Shown here piece after piece: positions 58,972 to 64,000 of a stretch of DNA of 64,000 nucleotides. The notes beneath the pieces were generated by a model that saw nothing but the letters and a program-made list of their open reading frames with translations, did no database searches and had not been told where the DNA came from. The translations under genes and the position numbers were made by a program. Numbering within the stretch: the stretch's first letter is position 1; each line of letters opens with the position of its first letter. Source of the DNA: Avena insularis (taxonomy: Eukaryota; Streptophyta; Magnoliopsida; Poales; Poaceae); assembly GCA_023614405.1 (NCBI GenBank), contig CM042688.1, forward strand, positions 375,831,331 to 375,895,330. Direction: 5' to 3'.

Positions 58972-61900
58972 TGTAATACCTTAGTCTTAACGCTCTAAGA
59001 ACGAGCCTAGATGAACCAAAAGTGGATAAGGGATTCTACCGTGGAGGCCCAAGGCCACACACGCAGAGTCCGTCGAAGTGGTGCAGGCACGGTACCAGCC
59101 GACCACCCTATCTAGTTTCAAGAACATCAGGACTAGAGCGAGTGGCGTAAGCGACAGGTAACGCGACCACGACATACACAAATGAGTATGTATGTCTGCG
59201 ACTTCCAATAGACATCAGAGTCACACCATCTAGAAACAATAGAAACGGAAATATTCAACGCCATACGGCAAGATCCAAATATCCTAGATAGATATAATAG
59301 TTTAGGTTACATCCTCACATATCAAGCAACAGAGTATCAAGCGGAAGTGAAAAACATGATCCGAGTACGGATAAGAAGAAAATCGGCATAATATGCCCTG
59401 AAAATAAGCACATCCCGCCCATAGATCTCATGGATCTCCATCCCCGGAATCTCTACACCTGATGGTCGTTGCCACCATCATCGGTCTCTTCGACCCAGTA
59501 GCCTTCCTGGGAGTATACATGTCCATCTGAACCAAATATTTATCGCGTGAGACCCTAGGTCTACTCAGCAAGTCTTAATGCATCTAAAGGGAACGACATG
59601 GGTGACGCAATTGTAGCGAAAGATAATATCTACAAAGTACTATAGAGACACATTACACATCCGCCCAACCAGAGATGGGTGGATGATCGTTAATTACTAA
59701 AAGTAGTTATATAAACAACACAAATAAACATCGATCGTCCTCCTTCTCCCTTACCGACGTGAACATAGAAGAACATCCCATTTGTTGGCATTTTATTAAC
59801 CATTCCATGAGTGTTGCACTATTTACTAGTCATGTCTTAGTCAAATTAAAGGCGGTACTTTACTTATGCTTGTCTATGATCGAGAAACTGTGCTCCAAGT
59901 TGTCCATAACCGCGGACATGGCTTTTAGAAAGATTTATCTTGTAGGGGTGCACAAATAGCAACACACATACGATCAACCTCGGGAAGAACCAAATAAAAT
60001 TCAACAAGGCCTCACAACAATGCATTCACATGATTCATAAATCATTTCAGGGGGCCACCCCAATAAGCTACCCGCAACAAAGTTGGCCGACTCCGAGATG
60101 GACCTAGGGTTTGTGACAATGGTTGTAAACGACTGAGAACCCAAAAATGTGACTGGGCTTGTCGATATCGCGTAAACATTCTACATTCTTAAACAGTACA
60201 GGTGCTCCACGCGCAATTGTAAATAAAACAGTAAAGCATGGCATAAATATAGGATAATAATAAAGCCCCAAACTAGTTTGTGTCCCCAATAAATAAAGTA
60301 CGAATCAAGCTCAGGTGAAAGGGGGTCCATAGGGTCTCCCGTATGTGGATAGTGCGAATAGTCAAGGAACAGGAATCAAGTACTCGGGGTCCTACAGGAC
60401 ACAAGTGAGCTTAAAGAACCAAATAGAAGATAATGCTCACCGATGCCTCTTTCATTAGTTCTAATCATGTTAAGTTGTTTAGGTCCTCATTATCCAAAGA
60501 CTCGCACAAACCCTATACATGCAATTCTATGACTCGCATGGCTCAAACAACTCCTACAGTAATGGCTCATGGGATGGAGGTACACGCTTCAGTGGGGTTT
60601 AAAAGTAAAGGCTATGCAATACTTGGGATTCAATTTAATGCAATCATGACTCAATGCTGCAAGAGTAAGATATAAGCATAGGTACTATATGTATGCAAGC
60701 ATGGGAATTTCTTGCCTGGCAGTTCTGTTGCGGAATAAGAAGGATCCAGGTAATACTCTTGAGGATCCTGATATTCTCCTTACTCAGTGTCTATCCGGAT
60801 AAAAACCAAACACATAAGGGCCATAATGAATAAAGTGCACAACCATATGAATATATGCGACAAGAAAAACAAGGTATGCCATGATGGAATGATGCACAAT
60901 TGCATGGTATAATATAACATGGCATGGGTGAGGTGTGGGAGCAAGAATTAAGCATTTTCATTATTTTTTTGTCAAGTTTTAGTCGCATAAACCATTCAGG
61001 TTTTTAAGTATTTACATGATGCATGCTTCAATTGATAACGCGGAATGCATAGTTAGAACAGGCTCATCGTGCTGATCGATTTATACATATTATTTGTCGA
61101 ATGTGGAATTACAGAATTAAAGTTATGAATCTACTATGAAAAGGCATTTATTGGCATTTAAATATTTGAATTCCTGGCATTTTCTGATCAGAAAACATAA
61201 ATCATCTTCAAAATTTGAGTTTACGAATTTAAAATTATTATTTAATGCAGATAATTCAAAACAGGATCAAAAGTCGAAGGTTTGACTAGATAGAGTTGAC
61301 CAATGTCAAATTTGAATTTGTGGTTTAATTCATATTTAAATTTGAAACATATTTCATTTTGGAAATTTTGTCAAATTCGAAATATATAAAAAGATATGAA
61401 TTATTTGAATATATGTTTATATTTATTTTTTAGGTTTGAATTTGAAATTTAACAGGAACTTTTGTTACACAAGGCGTTCCTAGCCACAGCCGTTGACAGG
61501 TGGGGACAACGGCATCACGGGTCACATGCGCGCGGGCGAAACAGAAGGTTCCACGTGGCCGTGCTGGGTGCGGTTTGATGGTTTTGGATAAACTATGGGG
61601 CTAAGTAGAAAAGCTTCTGCGACGTGTTAGTCTGACGAAACTGACGGACAGAAACGCAATACAAAAACCGGCTAGCTGAGGCCATCTTCCATTGAAGATT
61701 GTGAGCTCGTTTCTCGATGGATCGGAGCTCGGTTTGGTTCTAGGGCTAGGGGGGACATTCCTCTACACATCTCGTTTAGCGAGTTTGGACGAAGGAAGAC
61801 GGTGTCGGGCGTGGTAAGAGCACGAACAGGGAGCTTCTACAAGGGTTACAACACACGTCTACAGCCCGTGTGCCAGCATCGAGCGGCAGGGCACAGCGAG

Positions 61901-63876
61901 GCGCTGCTTCGGTAGAACTCCGAGCAAGGGGAGTTACAAGGAGGCGCGCCGGAGTTCGAGGAGTGCAGGGGATAGGGTGGCTTAGGTTAGCGACTTACTC
62001 TGGCTGAACTTATGACGACGATGCGCGGCGATCTTGGCGAGCGGCGTCGTGGGGTCCTGCTGCTATCTATCGAGGAACGAGCGGTGGCTGCAGCGAGCGG
62101 AGCGGCTGCAGGACACAAGCGGCAGGAGGCGACCGAGGTATAGGGGTCTGGAAAGGCTAGGGAGGTTGTAGGGCGAGAGGTTCCTCACCGAGAGGGTGCT
62201 GGTGGCGGGGTACAGCAACCCGGCTGGCGGCAGCGAGCTCCGAGGATGGCGGTGAGCTTCTGGCCGCACCGGGACAGAGACGAGCATGCTCCCAGCTTGT
62301 GTCGGCTCCTCCTTGCTACCGGTGGTCGAGCGTCTCCCCAATGTCATGGCTAGCTCCTAGACATGATGGTGTGGCTACAGTAGTGGCAGATCGTTTGTGG
62401 GGTAGATGGTCGTGCCTAGGGTTTTGGCCATGGTGGCCTGGGAGGGAAGAAGGGGAGGGGTAGATAGGTTCTGGGATCTTGATCCTGATCTGGAGCTGCA
62501 GATAAGGCGAGGGTTGGGCTCATGTGGTGGTGGTGTCCACCCACACAAAGTAGACAGAGAGAGGGAGGCTCGATAGCGAGGCCCTCTCCCTAGCTTTCTC
62601 GCGCGAAGGGGAAAATGAGGGGCCCAATGCATGTGGTTGTGGTGATATCTGGTCTGGTATGACCCGATCAAAGAGAGGGTGGGTGGCTCGATGGTTTTTG
62701 TTTGGTGTACGGTTGGGTGGGGTTTATCCTAGCCACGATAGAGAGAGGCCTCGGCTGCACCACAAAACTTGAGAGAGAGAGAGATGGTCAGACTAGGTGG
62801 TGGGGGTGCACATGGCCAAGCCACATGGCCATGGTGCAACTTGGTTATATTAGGTTTAACCCTAGGTGGTGTTGGTGGTAGCTAGGTTAGACTAGATAGA
62901 GACTAACTAGATTAGGGTTTTTGGGTTTGAATAAAAGTGGTTTTGTTTGAATTAGTGTTGATTCCATTTGTATTAGGTGTAAGGTTTTAAACAAGCTCAA
63001 GGGAGCTTCTCTAAACATGGCTCCAAAGACTCAAAGAACCAAGAAGGGAAAACCCAAGGTTTGGTTTGAATTTTTGGAATCCATGGCTTGAATTCAAACA
63101 ACCAATATTCCTCAAAATCCAACAAGAATTGAAAAGGAAGGCAAGAAGGGAACTTGCATGGGCCATGCAAGTGAATTAAATGCCACATGTATAATTGTAA
63201 AAACAACTATAGTTTCATATGTTCACATAATTAATGCCTGCATTCATAAAGTTGACATATGGCCCTCACAAGTAGAGCTGCTAAAGAACACATGGTAGAA
63301 TATGAAAATAGGCATATTTGAATAGAATGAACCTTGCTAGTGTGTATTTGCCACTAGACATTTATTTGGTTCCATTTATATTCAAGCATGATCATTCCTT
63401 CATACAATCCATATTAAGATTTAAACACCCCTACATGTATTATCAAGCTATTTATATTGTGAAAAGAATATTAACCATGAATGGGCATGTGGTAAGGTAT
63501 TGGATCCATCTTTATAAATGTGAGCTAGACAAGAACAAAGAAGATGCAAAAGCCCACAAGTATTTTGGATGGTGGAATTATAAGGTGGTGACAAGGTTAA
63601 GGTGGTGGAATAGAGAAAACATATGCCCCCATCTCAACTTGGGCATTTAACAATTCATCAAGATCCAAATACAACATATCAATAAGCAAATACAATTAAT
63701 AAAACAAATGCATATGAGGAAAGAACCAAATGAAAGGGGTTTTAATATGATGCTCAAATGCAAGGTGGCATGATGACATGAGCAAGATATAATGATGATG
63801 CAATAATGATATGTATATAGTAGCTATATATAATAGGCAAGTAACATTATAATTGTTAGACAATTGGGATGCTACA
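58972..63876 (-). repeat. 3' LTR (~4.9 kb) of a minus-strand retrotransposon D
   Basis: The minus strand starts TGTAGCATCCCAATTG at 63876, directly after a purine tract, and ends GGTATTACA at 58972, giving TG...CA. The left flank at 58971 is the interior of the LARD-family LTR, whose intact copy continues cctacg at this point. This marks an insertion there. Internal sequence includes A/T-rich stretches (61080-61450) and a GC-rich part (61700-62350). Frames inside, including one of 110 codons at 63318-63650, have no recognisable features. Confidence 0.65.
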
Positions 63877-63889
63877 ACTCTCCCCCACT
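63877..63889 (-). other. Polypurine tract of element D
   Basis: The minus strand reads AGTGGGGGAGAGT into the LTR, the usual plus-strand primer. It shows that the body of element D lies to the right. Confidence 0.65.
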
Positions 63890-64000
63890 AAACAGCAATC
63901 TCGCCCGAGGTTCCTAGGAAAAATAAAAAGACACAAAGAGAGGCGGGTGTTCGGAACAAAGGTGATCCTCGCGTTCCCAAGTTGATTCATCAACAGAATG
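63890..64000 (-). mobile_element. Start of the body (3' end of pol side) of element D
   Basis: Only 111 bases before the window ends. The text resembles the region just before the polypurine tract of Triticeae Gypsy elements (aatctcgcccgaggttcct), but is too short to assign a protein. Confidence 0.35.

Noticed and set aside
63318..63650. 110-codon frame as a gene
   Set aside because: It is inside the LTR of element D, A/T-rich, without any recognisable domain.
1..64000. tRNA, rRNA or CRISPR features
   Set aside because: tRNA-like stretches are only primer binding sites. No cloverleaf, rRNA segment or spacer-repeat array is visible, and the direct repeats here are satellites.

Overview
The window looks like intergenic DNA from a large grass genome, most likely Triticeae (wheat, barley, rye or Aegilops type). 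This rests on remembered element families (tRNA-Asp-primed Athila-like Gypsy elements, a CACTA element with TNP2 and Transposase_24-type genes, very long LTRs with little internal sequence); no search was run. I see no ordinary single-copy host gene. Nearly everything is transposable-element sequence, nested several layers deep.

Layout: (1) 1-7788, an Athila-like Gypsy element on the minus strand, cut by the window's left edge: 5' LTR 6411-7788, broken gag, open protease region, an ATHILA-ORF-like protein, no RT or integrase. (2) 7789-9602, worn retroelement pieces including an LTR at 9124. (3) 9775-54048, a FAR1/MULE-type transposase gene (+) split at 11221/52944. (4) 11222-52943, the splitting element: a second Athila-like retrotransposon (-) with both LTRs and a perfect 5-bp target duplication (aagtg). 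(5) 12775-46188, a 33.4-kb CACTA transposon inserted in the 3' part of (4). (6) 28397-37575, a LARD-like retrotransposon with ~5.9-kb LTRs (target duplication cataa), inserted in a gene fragment carried by the CACTA element. (7) 54067-58971, a minus-strand LTR of the same family as (6), interrupted by (8) 58972-63876, a ~4.9-kb LTR of another minus-strand element whose body continues to the right.

The CACTA element is the most interesting part. It carries a broken TNP2-type transposase gene (+, 39780-43409), a Transposase_24/TNPA-like gene of opposite polarity (-, 13663-15894) with GT-AG introns and one nonsense codon, a ~7.4-kb internal satellite (about 31 units averaging ~229 bp, with higher-order duplications of ~2.0, ~1.15 and ~0.94 kb), a nearly intact DEDDy 3'-5' exonuclease-like gene (-, 26245-27047), an unrecognised multi-exon gene split by the LARD, and a possible B3-like gene (+, 44446-45332).

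Order of events from nesting: FAR1-type gene, then Athila-like element B, then CACTA, then LARD. Separately, the LTR at 54067 landed beside the FAR1-type gene and was later hit by the LTR at 58972. Most coding sequence is decayed. The best-preserved frames are the protease region and ATHILA-like ORF of the first element and the exonuclease-like gene.
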